This document shows, piece after piece, positions 51,397 to 60,627 of a DNA stretch of 64,000 nt. The DNA is from Ga0077555 sp050250755 (lineage in GTDB: Bacteria > Pseudomonadota > Alphaproteobacteria > Rhizobiales > Hyphomicrobiaceae). Position numbers and translations under genes: made by a program. The notes beneath the pieces were generated by a model. That model did not search any database. It was not told the DNA's origin and worked only from the letters and a program-made list of their open reading frames with translations. Location of the stretch: assembly GCA_050250755.1 (NCBI GenBank), contig JBFWOB010000002.1, forward strand, positions 124,001-188,000, written 5' to 3'. Position 1 is the first letter of the stretch, and each line of letters opens with the position of its first letter.

Positions 51397-53175
51397 CTAC
51401 GCCGCAGCAACAAACGCCGACGCCGTTTCGAGATCGATCGGCCGCTCGTCCAGCATGGCTGAAATCATCCGGTCATCCGATTTCGAGACACGCAGGGGAT
51501 CATGCGCGCGCAGGCGATGATCGAGAACCATCCGCGCGATGACGAGACGGCGCGCGTCATGTCCCATCTCACCGAGCCGAGCACCTTCGCAAGCCAGCAG
51601 CACGGCACTCGCCGTGTGATAAAGCGCGTTTGACGCTTGACGCGCGTGCTGCTCGTCGCCGGACGAAGCCACCTCCTCGGCCAGAGACACCGCCCGGTCG
51701 ACAGTCGCTTTCAGCTCGCCGCGGAACTGGCCGGGCATGGTTTGCATATCGGCAAGAGCGTCGCCAAGGGCTGCACCCAAGGCACGATGTGCGCCGACCT
51801 TGCCCACGGCCCGTGTGGTGACATCGAGCGCGTTGACGTTTGATGTGCCTTCCCAGAGCACGCCGAGATGCGCATCGCGCACAAGCCGCGCGTTGATCCA
51901 GTCCTCGATGTAGCCGTTCCCTCCACGCACCTCCATGGCGCCCGTGGCCACGGCCACGTTATCCCGCGCCGAGCGAAATTTGAGCAATGGCGTCAGAATG
52001 CGCACGACATTGGCTGCCGCCTTGTCACCGTTTTCCGCTCGATCCAGTTGTTGGGCCGTGAACATCGCAAATGACAGTGCCTGCTCTGTGGGCACCAGCA
52101 GTTTCATCAACTGTCGCTGCATCAGCGGCTTATCGATCAGATGCCCGCCAAACGCGATACGCGAGCGGGCCACGGCAAGCGCCTCGTTGAAGCACCGCCG
52201 CATCATCGCTGCCGCTCTCACGCCGTGCGAAAGCCGAGACATATTCACCTGGTCCATCATCTGCCGGAGACCAGGGTTCGCACCGGGGCCGACTTTACCC
52301 AATGGATAAGCTATCGCCCCCGAGAAGATAATCTCGCCCGAAGCCATGGAGCGCGAACCAAGCTTATCCTTGAGCCTTACGATCCGGTACTTGTTACGGC
52401 TGCCATCGTCGAGACGCCGCGGCAGAGCGAAGAGGCCCAGTCCCGATGTTCCCGGCGCGGCTCCCTGAGGACGCGCGAGCAGCAGCGCCACATCACCATC
52501 GGCACACGAGCAAAACCACTTTTCGCCGTAGAGTCGCCACTTGCCGTCTTCAAACCGCGCCTCCAGCTCGATGTTGCCGACATCCGAGCCACCCGTTTTC
52601 TCGGTCATGAACTGGGCACTCTTGAGAACCGTCCCCATATCCTGGGACATCATTCCCGGCAGAAACCGTGCCTTCGTCTCCTCGTCGCCGTAGCGCTCGA
52701 TCAGCAGAGCCGACGTGTCCGTCACCGAGATGGGGCACATCAGCGCAAATTCGGACTGCACGAAAATATACTGGAAGCTGTACTTGACGATGGGCGACAC
52801 GGGGCGCGGCCAGCCGAGCACACCGCCCCGCCGCGACATGCAGTGGATGCCGAAGTCGCCGAATCCGATCTTCTCCATCTCGCGGTAGGCCGGATGGAAC
52901 TCGATCCAGTCCTCGTCCTTTCCACGGTTGCTGCGCGCGTGCAGCGTCGGCGCGTGCCGGTCGGCCAGTCTGGCAAGCTCGTCGAGCCGATCCCCCGCAA
53001 GCGCTCCCAGCCGCGAGAAATGCGGCGCCATATGTGCCCGCTCATCGGCCGGCATGTAGAGCTGGTGCAGCGACTGCAAGCTACGATCGATCTCATAGAA
53101 ATTGAGCCCTCTGCAATCAGGCGCAATCCAATCCTCAAGGGTCTGCGGCTTCGCTGGTGCATTGGCCAACTGCAT
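51397..53175 (-). CDS. AidB-like acyl-CoA dehydrogenase
   Basis: A 592-residue acyl-CoA dehydrogenase of the AidB subgroup: TEKTGGSDVGNIE, YGEKWFCSCADGDVALLLARP, RLKDKLGSRSMASGEI, GYIEDWINARLVRDAHLGVLWEGTSNVNALD. The sequence GGNGYIEDWINARLVRDAH is the FAD-binding part. The catalytic Glu position of ordinary acyl-CoA dehydrogenases is not certain here; AidB proteins bind DNA or unusual acyl thioesters. A LysR gene is divergent, with 136 bases between. Confidence 0.9.
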   Translation of the reverse strand: MQLANAPAKPQTLEDWIAPDCRGLNFYEIDRSLQSLHQLYMPADERAHMAPHFSRLGALAGDRLDELARLADRHAPTLHARSNRGKDEDWIEFHPAYREMEKIGFGDFGIHCMSRRGGVLGWPRPVSPIVKYSFQYIFVQSEFALMCPISVTDTSALLIERYGDEETKARFLPGMMSQDMGTVLKSAQFMTEKTGGSDVGNIELEARFEDGKWRLYGEKWFCSCADGDVALLLARPQGAAPGTSGLGLFALPRRLDDGSRNKYRIVRLKDKLGSRSMASGEIIFSGAIAYPLGKVGPGANPGLRQMMDQVNMSRLSHGVRAAAMMRRCFNEALAVARSRIAFGGHLIDKPLMQRQLMKLLVPTEQALSFAMFTAQQLDRAENGDKAAANVVRILTPLLKFRSARDNVAVATGAMEVRGGNGYIEDWINARLVRDAHLGVLWEGTSNVNALDVTTRAVGKVGAHRALGAALGDALADMQTMPGQFRGELKATVDRAVSLAEEVASSGDEQHARQASNALYHTASAVLLACEGARLGEMGHDARRLVIARMVLDHRLRAHDPLRVSKSDDRMISAMLDERPIDLETASAFVAAA

Positions 53176-53311
53176 AGTCGTCCCCTGATCGTCGTTGCTT
53201 CACTGGCGTCCCGTGACGCGGTTCGGCGCACAGTGTCCGCAGCGCGATTGGCGTGACAACCGATTTTTCGGTAATCTTCGCGTGACATTTGCTCAATCGA
53301 AAAGGCGCCCA

Positions 53312-54241
53312 GTGGCCCCCTATCCATCCATGCGGAGCTTGCGCGCATTCGAGGCGACCGCCCGGCACCTCAGCGTTCAGAACGCCGCCGCCGAGCTGAA
53401 TGTCACGCCCGGAGCCGTCAGCCGCCAAATCCAACAGCTCGAGCAGCAATTCGGTGCCGAACTCTTCAAACGAGGCCATCGGCAACTTACGCTTACGCGG
53501 GAGGGCATCGACTTCCTTTCGGACATTCGGGCGCCACTCGAGCAGATCGGCAACGCCGTCGAGGCGATGCTCCGCACAACGGGCCGTCCCACCGTATCGC
53601 TCTGCGCCTATCCGACGTTTGCCCTACGCTGGTTCATTCCACGCTGGAGCCGCTTCTACGATCGGCATCCCGACATCGACGTCCGCCTGACGACATCACT
53701 AGCGCCCGTCGACTTCGAGCGTGAAGATTATGATCTGGCCATCCAAATGATTGGCCGGAAACCGGCAAGTGGCCTCAAGGCGCATCCGATCGCCCGCGTC
53801 GAGACGACGCCGGTCTGTGCGCCGCAGCTCGCGTCCCGACTGCATCATCCATCGGATCTGCGGTCGATGATTCTTCTGCATAGCGAGCCACGCCCTCGCG
53901 ACTGGGAGCGCTGGCTCGCTTTCGTCGGCGTCAGCGGCGTCGATCACAACCATGGCCTGCGTTTCGAGAGCCTCAATCTCGCTTTCCAGGCTGCGATCGA
54001 AGGTCTGGGCGTCGCCATGGCCATCGGCTCGCTGGTCGAGGACGATATCGCCAGTGGAAAGCTCGTCGCCCCATTTCCACAATTGCGGCGACCCGGAAAA
54101 TCGATGCAGCTCGTCTATCCTGAAAGTAGAGCCCGATATGAAAGCGTCAGGATCTTTCGCGACTGGCTTCTTGCCGAAGCCCAATCTGTCGGCCCGAGCA
54201 GCGAAACTGCACCAAACAAAAGCACTGGCGCGACCGAATAG
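53312..54241 (+). CDS. LysR-family regulator (GcvA-like)
   Basis: A 309-residue LysR protein. The winged helix-turn-helix is SMRSLRAFEATARHLSVQNA with ELNVTPGAVSRQIQQLE, and the ligand domain follows (about 90-300). The start is uncertain; I took the GTG at 53312 (AAAGG upstream), but an ATG at 53330 is possible. It is divergent from the AidB-like dehydrogenase gene, the usual position of a LysR and its target, so it probably controls that gene. Confidence 0.88.
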   Translation: MAPYPSMRSLRAFEATARHLSVQNAAAELNVTPGAVSRQIQQLEQQFGAELFKRGHRQLTLTREGIDFLSDIRAPLEQIGNAVEAMLRTTGRPTVSLCAYPTFALRWFIPRWSRFYDRHPDIDVRLTTSLAPVDFEREDYDLAIQMIGRKPASGLKAHPIARVETTPVCAPQLASRLHHPSDLRSMILLHSEPRPRDWERWLAFVGVSGVDHNHGLRFESLNLAFQAAIEGLGVAMAIGSLVEDDIASGKLVAPFPQLRRPGKSMQLVYPESRARYESVRIFRDWLLAEAQSVGPSSETAPNKSTGATE

Positions 54242-54323
54242 GGGCGCGCGCTCGCAATGCTATGTCAGTACGCGCCTGCCGACATCGACCAATCACCATC
54301 CGGAATGAGATGTAGCGTCGCTC

Positions 54324-55232
54324 CTAAAGCTCCCGCGCAATTCGCGTGAACTCACCCCGCAACCATTGATGTCCGGGATCGTCATCGAACCGCTCGTGCC
54401 AGATTTGATAGAGGGTCACCGGCGCAAGGCGAAACGGCATCGGATGTAATTGGAGATCGAAGCGGGCCGCAAGAATCCGTGCAATGCGACTGTGAATCGT
54501 AAAAAGCACATTCGAGTGAGCGACGACCGACGCGCAGCCCGCAAGTGTCGGCAGGGCCGCTAGAACTTTTCTGTTCCACTTGAGATCGCGCATGCGTGAA
54601 TCGACCGGCGATCCTGAAAGCCCGCGCGCCCAATTCAAAGCGATGTGTTCGGACGAGAGATACATTTCCTGCGTCAACGGCGCGAAACGGTCGACGAGAC
54701 CTTTGCGTGAGCAGACGAGGAATTCGTCATCGTAGAGCGGCGTGCAGCGTATCCATTTAGCATCGGCAGGCTCGAGGCCGAGCGCCAATTCCGTCTCGCC
54801 GTCGCGCAAATCCGTCAAGGCATCCACAGCCCGGTCACTGTTGACCCAGACACGCGTTCCCAGGCCAAGGGCTTGAATGGCTGTCAGCAGCGGTGGCACG
54901 AACACCACGTCAAAGCCAGCCGGTAGATCGACCACGAAGGTTCGCTCGTCCGTGACGCCGGCGATGCTGTTGCGGGCTGCAAAGGCGTGTCGGCAGAGTT
55001 CCACCGCCGACTGCAGCGGACCGGCAATCGCCGCGGCATGGGCAGTCGGTCGCATGCCCTTGCGCGTCCGCACGAACAATTCGTCACCTGTGATGGAGCG
55101 TAAGCGCGCCAAAGCATGGCTGACAGCCGATTGGCTGAGGCCCAGGCGCTTCCCCGCCGCGCTCAGGCTACCCTCCGTCATGATCGCATCGAATACAGCG
55201 ATCAGATTGAGGTCGACGCTTCTAATATGCAT
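54324..55232 (-). CDS. LysR-family regulator (NodD/SyrM-like)
   Basis: A 302-residue LysR protein. HIRSVDLNLIAVFDAIMTEGS and LSAAGKRLGLSQSAVSHALAR form the DNA-binding helix, with LFVRTRKGMRPT behind it, the arrangement of the NodD-like subgroup. The ligand domain (about 95-295) contains LALGLEPADAKW. The ATG at 55232 is used; a GTG three codons earlier is less favourable. It is convergent with the preceding LysR gene and follows the cytochrome b561 gene on the same strand after about 140 bases. Target genes are not evident. Confidence 0.9.
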   Translation of the reverse strand: MHIRSVDLNLIAVFDAIMTEGSLSAAGKRLGLSQSAVSHALARLRSITGDELFVRTRKGMRPTAHAAAIAGPLQSAVELCRHAFAARNSIAGVTDERTFVVDLPAGFDVVFVPPLLTAIQALGLGTRVWVNSDRAVDALTDLRDGETELALGLEPADAKWIRCTPLYDDEFLVCSRKGLVDRFAPLTQEMYLSSEHIALNWARGLSGSPVDSRMRDLKWNRKVLAALPTLAGCASVVAHSNVLFTIHSRIARILAARFDLQLHPMPFRLAPVTLYQIWHERFDDDPGHQWLRGEFTRIAREL

Positions 55233-55370
55233 GCGATTCACGCCTTACCCGCACAGGATGAATTTGCATCAAGTTGCGCGTATTCGCAAGACGAGGCGAA
55301 TTGCGTCCGCTGGGCCTCAGTCCGACAACGCCACGGACAGAGCAGATCGGCCCGAAAATCGACGCCAGCG

Positions 55371-55961
55371 TCAGTTCCGTTGCCTTAAGCCGGGCAGCAT
55401 ACGGCGCAGCACGCCATCCCTGCGGAAGAAGTGATGGTAGATCGCAGCGCCGATGTGCACGGCGATGGCAACCAATATGAGCAGTGCTCCGAGGAAATGA
55501 TACCTGAAGACGGTGTGCGCCTTCTCCTGATCCTGTTCGGCAATCGCCGGTAGGCTCCATCCGCCGAACGTACCGAGGGCGCCATAGTAGGACACGCCGA
55601 GCCAGCCGAGGAACGGAACGCCAAGCAGCAACAGATAAAGCCCCCAGTGCGTGAAATGCGACGCGCCCTTCTGCCACCACGCAAGCGTCGGCTCATCGGG
55701 CGGCGCACCATGAACCAGTCGGTAAATCAATCGAAGTGCAACGAACCACAGCAGCGCAAAGCCCAGCAGCTTGTGCCCGCTGTAGAGCGTATTGGTCGCT
55801 GCATCGAAATTCGTCGCTGCACCGCGACGCACCATGTAGATGCCAAGAGGGATCTGAAGCGCGATGCCGATAACGGTGACCCAGTGAAAGAAACGGGCCG
55901 TCGCTGAATAAACAGGGGCTTCCAAAGCAGCATCAGGGTGCCGTCGGTGGTCTACTTCCAT
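55371..55961 (-). CDS. Cytochrome b561
   Basis: A 196-residue integral membrane dihaem protein with four helices. Candidate haem ligands are His in ATARFFHWVTVIG, LYSGHKLLGFALLW and FRYHFLGALLILVAIAVHIG. It moves electrons from quinol or an unknown donor. The start lies three bases after the stop of the RibD-like gene, so the two form an operon. Confidence 0.92.
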   Translation of the reverse strand: MEVDHRRHPDAALEAPVYSATARFFHWVTVIGIALQIPLGIYMVRRGAATNFDAATNTLYSGHKLLGFALLWFVALRLIYRLVHGAPPDEPTLAWWQKGASHFTHWGLYLLLLGVPFLGWLGVSYYGALGTFGGWSLPAIAEQDQEKAHTVFRYHFLGALLILVAIAVHIGAAIYHHFFRRDGVLRRMLPGLRQRN

Positions 55962-55964
55962 TGC

Positions 55965-56657
55965 TCAGCCTCCGTGTGGGCTCCGCATATCGCAATCGAA
56001 TAACACGTCGCCATCGGGGAGCACATGGATGTCTGCGGTAGGTCTCAGGGCTTGCGCCAGGCGATCGATGGGCTTCAGCGTGAGACCGGCCTTGCCCGAG
56101 CCTAATATGACCGGGGCGACGAGTACATGCAGGCGGTCGACAGCCGCACCATCGATGAAACCCGACACAGTGCCGGCTCCGCCCTCGACCAAAAACGTGT
56201 GCAGCCCTTGCTGGAACAGGGCGTCGATGATGTCTCGCGGAGCGAGCTTGCCCTCGTTATCGAGAGGCACCTCGATCGTGTCGCATCCCGGAGGCACGCT
56301 GGCCGCGCAGCCTCTAGCACGCACGATCAATCGCCGTGCCCCGTCTTCGGCCAATAAATTGGCGCCAGATGGCATACGCCCTTTGGGGTCGATCACGATC
56401 CGTGCGGGATTGCGCCCAGGAACGCGGCGCACATTGAGCTTCGGGTCATCGGCGACCACCGTCCCGATCCCGACGATAACCGCATCCACGGCAGCACGGA
56501 CGCGGTGCACATGGATCAAAGCTTCTTCTTTGTTGATCCATTGGCTTTCACCGCTAACGGTGGCGATCCGCCCATCGAGGGACTGGCCAAGCTGAGCCAC
56601 CACGAACGGGCGGTCGGCAGGTGCGGCCTGGATGCGTGCGATGGGATCCGTGGTCAC
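55965..56657 (-). CDS. RibD C-terminal (reductase-domain) protein
   Basis: A 230-residue protein with the dihydrofolate-reductase-like RibD_C fold: VVAQLGQSLDGRIATVSG, VDAVIVGIGTVVADDPKLNVR, FLVEGGAGTVSGFIDGAAVD and LHVLVAPVILGSG. Unlike full RibD it has no deaminase domain, so it is a stand-alone reductase that may reduce a pyrimidine or other carbonyl compound and not act in riboflavin synthesis. The start is a GTG at 56657. It is followed by the cytochrome b561 gene after three bases. Confidence 0.88.
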   Translation of the reverse strand: MTTDPIARIQAAPADRPFVVAQLGQSLDGRIATVSGESQWINKEEALIHVHRVRAAVDAVIVGIGTVVADDPKLNVRRVPGRNPARIVIDPKGRMPSGANLLAEDGARRLIVRARGCAASVPPGCDTIEVPLDNEGKLAPRDIIDALFQQGLHTFLVEGGAGTVSGFIDGAAVDRLHVLVAPVILGSGKAGLTLKPIDRLAQALRPTADIHVLPDGDVLFDCDMRSPHGG

Positions 56658-56717
56658 GCTCTGTCGCTGGCTCCGGGTTGTCGCGCCCTGGCTTTCTGGA
56701 TGTCACTTGAGCGGATC

Positions 56718-56739
56718 CCCTTCCCCATCCAGGGAAGGG
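56718..56739. repeat. GC-rich hairpin between leuC and the RibD-like gene
   Basis: CCCTTCCC and GGGAAGGG form an eight-base stem with a six-base loop in the 125-base gap. It resembles the GC-rich palindromes at 14921-15073 and may be a degraded relative or a terminator for leuC. Confidence 0.4.
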
Positions 56740-56782
56740 AAACCGGTAGGATCTCGGGTATCGTAGCCCGACACGGACGAAC

Positions 56783-58198
56783 TCAGCCCAAGGTCCGCGC
56801 ATCGACGAAGCGCCCCGCGATCGCCGCGGCGGCAGCCATAGCGGGCGAGACGAGATGAGTGCGGCCCTTGTAGCCCTGCCGGCCCTCGAAATTGCGGTTC
56901 GAGGTGGATGCGCAGCGCTGCCCTGGCTTGAGCTGGTCCGGGTTCATGCCGAGGCACATCGAGCACCCAGGCTCGCGCCAGTCGAAACCTGCGGCTTTCA
57001 GGATCTTGTCGAGTCCTTCGGCTTCCGCCTGCAGTTTGACGAGACCGGAGCCCGGCACAACGTGCGCATACGCCAGACGCGGCGAGATACGCTTGCCCTC
57101 GACGATCTTCGCCACCTCGCGGATATCTTCGATGCGGCCGTTCGTGCACGAGCCGATCCACGCGACATCGATCTCGATGTCGGTCATCTTCGTGTCCGGC
57201 TTCAGACCCATGTAGTCGAGCGCACGGATCACTGACGCGCGCCGCGCCTCGTCCTCGATCTTGGACGGATCGGGCGTGCGACCATCGATCGTGGTCACCA
57301 TTTCGGGGCTCGTGCCCCAACTCACGATCGGCGGCAGGTTCGCAGCATCGAGAGTAACGGTCACATCGAAATGTGCGCCGTCATCGGTACGCAACGTTTC
57401 CCAGTAGCGCATGGCTGCATCCCACGCCGAGCCCTTTGGGGACTTGGGACGGCCTTTCAGGTAGGCAAGCGTCGTCTCGTCAGGCGCGACCATGCCAGCC
57501 CGCGCGCCACCTTCGATCGACATATTGCAGACCGTCATGCGGCCTTCCATGCTCATGTCGCGGATCGCTTCGCCGGTGTACTCGATGACGTAGCCGGTAC
57601 CGCCGGCCGTGCCGATCTTGCCAATGATAGCGAGCACGATGTCCTTTGGCCCCACCCCGGGCTTGGGCTTGCCATCGACTGCTATGCGCATGTTCTTGGC
57701 TTTGCGCTGCAGCAAGGTCTGCGTGGCAAGGACGTGCTCGACCTCGCTGGTGCCGATACCGTGGGCCAGCGCACCGAATGCCCCATGCGTCGAGGTGTGG
57801 CTATCACCACAAACGATCGTGGTGCCGGGAAGCGTGAAGCCCTGCTCCGGCCCGATCACATGCACGATGCCCTGTCGTGGATCGAGCTCGTCATAGTATT
57901 CGATGCCGAACTCCTTGACGTTGGACGCCAGTGTCTCGACCTGAATACGGCTCTCTTCTTCCTTGATGCCGGCACGGCGATCGGAGGTCGCGATGTTGTG
58001 ATCTACGACGGCCAGCGTCCGCTCCGGCTGGCGGACTTTGCGGCCAGCCATCCGCAATCCCTCGAAGGCTTGCGGGCTCGTTACCTCGTGCACAAGATGC
58101 CGGTCGATATAGAGGACGCAGGTGCCATCGTCGCGGCGCTCGACCACATGATCTTCGAAAATCTTGTCATAGAGCGTGGTTGGGGCGCTGCCGGCCAT
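56783..58198 (-). CDS. leuC: 3-isopropylmalate dehydratase large subunit LeuC
   Basis: LeuC with LeuD isomerises isopropylmalate in leucine synthesis. The 471-residue aconitase-family protein starts at the ATG at 58198 (MAGSAPTTLYDKIFEDHVV). The [4Fe-4S] Cys ligands are in GSCTNGR and CSMCLGMN; other motifs are VCGDSHTSTHGAFGALAHGIGTSEVEHVLATQ and EGGARAGMVAPDETT in their parts. leuD is not in the window. A strong terminator lies upstream, between leuC and the LysR gene. Confidence 0.97.
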   Translation of the reverse strand: MAGSAPTTLYDKIFEDHVVERRDDGTCVLYIDRHLVHEVTSPQAFEGLRMAGRKVRQPERTLAVVDHNIATSDRRAGIKEEESRIQVETLASNVKEFGIEYYDELDPRQGIVHVIGPEQGFTLPGTTIVCGDSHTSTHGAFGALAHGIGTSEVEHVLATQTLLQRKAKNMRIAVDGKPKPGVGPKDIVLAIIGKIGTAGGTGYVIEYTGEAIRDMSMEGRMTVCNMSIEGGARAGMVAPDETTLAYLKGRPKSPKGSAWDAAMRYWETLRTDDGAHFDVTVTLDAANLPPIVSWGTSPEMVTTIDGRTPDPSKIEDEARRASVIRALDYMGLKPDTKMTDIEIDVAWIGSCTNGRIEDIREVAKIVEGKRISPRLAYAHVVPGSGLVKLQAEAEGLDKILKAAGFDWREPGCSMCLGMNPDQLKPGQRCASTSNRNFEGRQGYKGRTHLVSPAMAAAAAIAGRFVDARTLG

Positions 58199-58314
58199 GA
58201 TAACCCTCGAATTCTTTGTCCAGTTGAAGGTTAGATAGCTCGCCAGCCGGCCGCCCGCAATCGGCACTGCGCGCCTTCGCCTCATCCGCTCGCGGATCCG
58301 GCACCGCTGTCTGC

Positions 58315-58355
58315 ATAAAAAAGAAGGGCCGGGCGTCAGTTGCCTGAGCCCGGCC
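58315..58355 (-). terminator. Strong intrinsic terminator upstream of leuC
   Basis: GGCCGGGC (58327-58334) and GCCCGGCC (58348-58355) form an eight-base stem, extended by TCAG/CTGA inside, and are followed on the minus strand by CTTCTTTTTT. It lies about 120 bases before the leuC start codon and 170 bases after the LysR stop. It either ends the trxB-LysR unit or acts as an attenuator in the leuC leader. Confidence 0.75.
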
Positions 58356-58395
58356 GAAGTCAATATCCGCGTTCTAAGGAACACGGTTGAAGGCG

Positions 58396-58497
58396 TCAAA
58401 GGGAGGGTACGACCTTCAATAGCTGTCCGTCACAGCTAGTTATTTTGGTACGACGCGCGCTCCGAGTGAGCAATCCAGGCGCGTGCATGCGGCCCAT
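58396..58497 (-). promoter_or_regulatory. Possible leuC leader ORF (33 codons) and hairpin
   Basis: Between the LysR gene and the terminator, an ATG at 58497 opens a 33-codon frame ending at 58396. It holds five Leu and two Val codons, including paired Leu codons twice, but no Leu run. A seven-base hairpin, TAGCTGT and ACAGCTA (58420-58438), overlaps the frame and precedes the terminator hairpin by about 65 bases. This could be a leader-peptide attenuator for leuC. The evidence is weak, and a plain 3' untranslated region of the LysR gene is the alternative. Confidence 0.3.
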
Positions 58498-58521
58498 GCA
58501 GCAAATGCATACCTGCGCGGA

Positions 58522-59412
58522 TCAGAATTTCCATTGGCGCGCCTTGGCGACCACGAAGTCCCTGAAAACCTGAACTTTTTTGGCCGTCTTCAGTTCTTCC
58601 GGGTAGACGAAGTACACAGGCAGCCGCGTAATTTTAAGATCGCGCAACACCGGTACCAAATCCTTGTCTTCCTCGGTCAAATAATCTGGAATGAGCCCGA
58701 CGCCAATTCCTGAGCCGATCGCATATTTGCAGGCGAGCACCGTTGAGGCCCGGAAAACTGGCTGGCGAGGCTCGCGTCCCTCGCGCCCGAGGGTCTCGAG
58801 CTGGTTGATGCCGGCCAGATGCGCTGGGGGATTGCCCATGAAGGACACTAGCCGGTGCTGATCCAGGTCCTCGACCTTCTGGGGCGCGCCGAAACGCCGG
58901 ACGTAGGTCGCCGACGCATAGGCATGTACCTGCATCGAGAACAACGGGCGGCGAATCAGGTCGCTCTGCAACGGCTCACGTGCCCAGATCGCCACGTCGG
59001 CAACGCGCATCGAAAGGTCGACCGGCTCGTCATTCAGAATGAGCTCGAGCCGAATATCCGGATACACATCGATGAATTCGCGGATGCGCTGTGTCACCCA
59101 AACGGCGCCCAGACTAACCGACGACGTGACGCGCAGATCTCCCGCAGGCTTGGTGGTCGAGTCGGACAGCAGCGTCTCGGCTGTCTGCAGCCTGTTGAGA
59201 ACATCGCTCGCTGTACGGTAGAGAATCTCGCCCTGTTCCGTCAGCACAAGGCCACGTGCATGGCGATGGAACAACGGAATGCCAAGATCCTTCTCGAGAG
59301 AGGATACCTGCCGACTGACGGCAGATTGGCTCATCCGCAAGCCTTCGCCCGCGTGGGTGAAGCTGCCCGCCTCGGCGGCGGCATGAAATATCCGGAGCTT
59401 GTCCCAGTCCAT
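58522..59412 (-). CDS. LysR-family regulator next to trxB
   Basis: A 296-residue LysR protein. MDWDKLRIFHAAAEAGSFTHAG and LRMSQSAVSRQVSSLEKDLG form the winged helix-turn-helix; the C-terminal domain (about 90-290) includes VADVAIWAREPL and YAIGSGIGVGLIPDYL. It lies 41 bases after trxB on the same strand, an arrangement conserved in many alphaproteobacteria. Its targets are unknown; a role in redox control is suggested only by position. Confidence 0.93.
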   Translation of the reverse strand: MDWDKLRIFHAAAEAGSFTHAGEGLRMSQSAVSRQVSSLEKDLGIPLFHRHARGLVLTEQGEILYRTASDVLNRLQTAETLLSDSTTKPAGDLRVTSSVSLGAVWVTQRIREFIDVYPDIRLELILNDEPVDLSMRVADVAIWAREPLQSDLIRRPLFSMQVHAYASATYVRRFGAPQKVEDLDQHRLVSFMGNPPAHLAGINQLETLGREGREPRQPVFRASTVLACKYAIGSGIGVGLIPDYLTEEDKDLVPVLRDLKITRLPVYFVYPEELKTAKKVQVFRDFVVAKARQWKF

Positions 59413-59453
59413 AGCTTTGCCAGGGTGGTTTCCAAGTGTCGCGTTGAGACTGA

Positions 59454-60419
59454 CTATTCAGCGGCCTCGGCGGCAGAAGCGTGCTCGGCGAGGAACTTCT
59501 CGGCCTCCAGAGCCGCCATGCAGCCCATGCCTGCGGCAGTGACGGCTTGGCGGTAGATATCGTCTTTGACATCGCCGGCAGCGAATACGCCCGGAATGGT
59601 CGTCGCCGTCGAATCCGGTTTCGTGATCAGATAGCCAGAAGGCTTCATCTCCAACTGGCCTTTGAACAGCTCCGTCGCCGGCGCGTGGCCGATCGCAACG
59701 AAAACACCGTCAATTGGGCGTTCCGTAAGGGCTCCGGTCTTGACGTTCTTGAGGCGCACACCTGTCACGGTCTTGGGATCGTCGGAGCCGAGCACCTCAT
59801 CGATAACAGAATCCCACACCACTTCGATCTTCGGATTCTTGAAGAGCCGGTCCTGCATGATCCGCTCGGCGCGGAAACCTTCGCGACGGTGAACCACGAT
59901 AACCTTCGACGCGAAATTCGTGAGGAAGATCGCCTCTTCGACAGCCGTATTGCCGCCCCCGACGACGATCACCTCTTTGCCGCGGTAGAAGAAGCCGTCG
60001 CAGGTTGCACAAGCCGACACGCCGTGCCCCTTGAAATGCTCCTCGCTCGGCAACCCGAGCCAGCGGGCCTGCGCGCCCGTGCAAATGATCAACGCGTCGC
60101 ATGTATAGGCATCGCCACTATCGCACTCGATGCGGAACGGACGCTGTCGAAGATCAACCTTGGAAACGTGATCCATGATGATCTCGGTGCCTACGTGCTC
60201 CGCTTGTGCCTTCATCTCTTCCATGAGCCATGGGCCCTGGATGGCCTTTGCGAAGCCTGGGTAGTTCTCGACGTCGGTCGTGATGGTGAGCTGGCCGCCA
60301 GGCTGGATACCCTGAAGCATCACCGGTTTGAGCATGGCGCGGGCAGCGTAGATGGCAGCAGTATAACCAGCTGGCCCAGAGCCGAGAATGAGAACGTGGA
60401 CGTGTCTGGGGATCGTCAT
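59454..60419 (-). CDS. trxB: Thioredoxin reductase TrxB
   Basis: A 321-residue flavoprotein that reduces thioredoxin with NADPH. GSGPAGYTAAIYAARA is the FAD-binding motif, CATC at residues 137-140 is the redox-active disulfide, and VVGGGNTAVEEAIFL is the NADPH-binding motif; GVFAAGDVKDD is the C-terminal FAD segment. The gene is followed by a LysR gene. Confidence 0.98.
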   Translation of the reverse strand: MTIPRHVHVLILGSGPAGYTAAIYAARAMLKPVMLQGIQPGGQLTITTDVENYPGFAKAIQGPWLMEEMKAQAEHVGTEIIMDHVSKVDLRQRPFRIECDSGDAYTCDALIICTGAQARWLGLPSEEHFKGHGVSACATCDGFFYRGKEVIVVGGGNTAVEEAIFLTNFASKVIVVHRREGFRAERIMQDRLFKNPKIEVVWDSVIDEVLGSDDPKTVTGVRLKNVKTGALTERPIDGVFVAIGHAPATELFKGQLEMKPSGYLITKPDSTATTIPGVFAAGDVKDDIYRQAVTAAGMGCMAALEAEKFLAEHASAAEAAE

Positions 60420-60627
60420 TGTAGAGCCTCATGCCGCGTATTGCAGCGCACCTATGCATTGCGCGCATATTGGTCATCGGCGGTCAGATAGCAAGCGCAA
60501 GGGCGCCAAACAGCGCTCATTTCCCCGAAAACCGCCACTAATCGTCCCGAATTGGCGCGATCGCCGGGTACACCCCATATGGGAACGAGCTGTCACATCC
60601 CACGGCGCCGGAACTGCGGAGACATGA

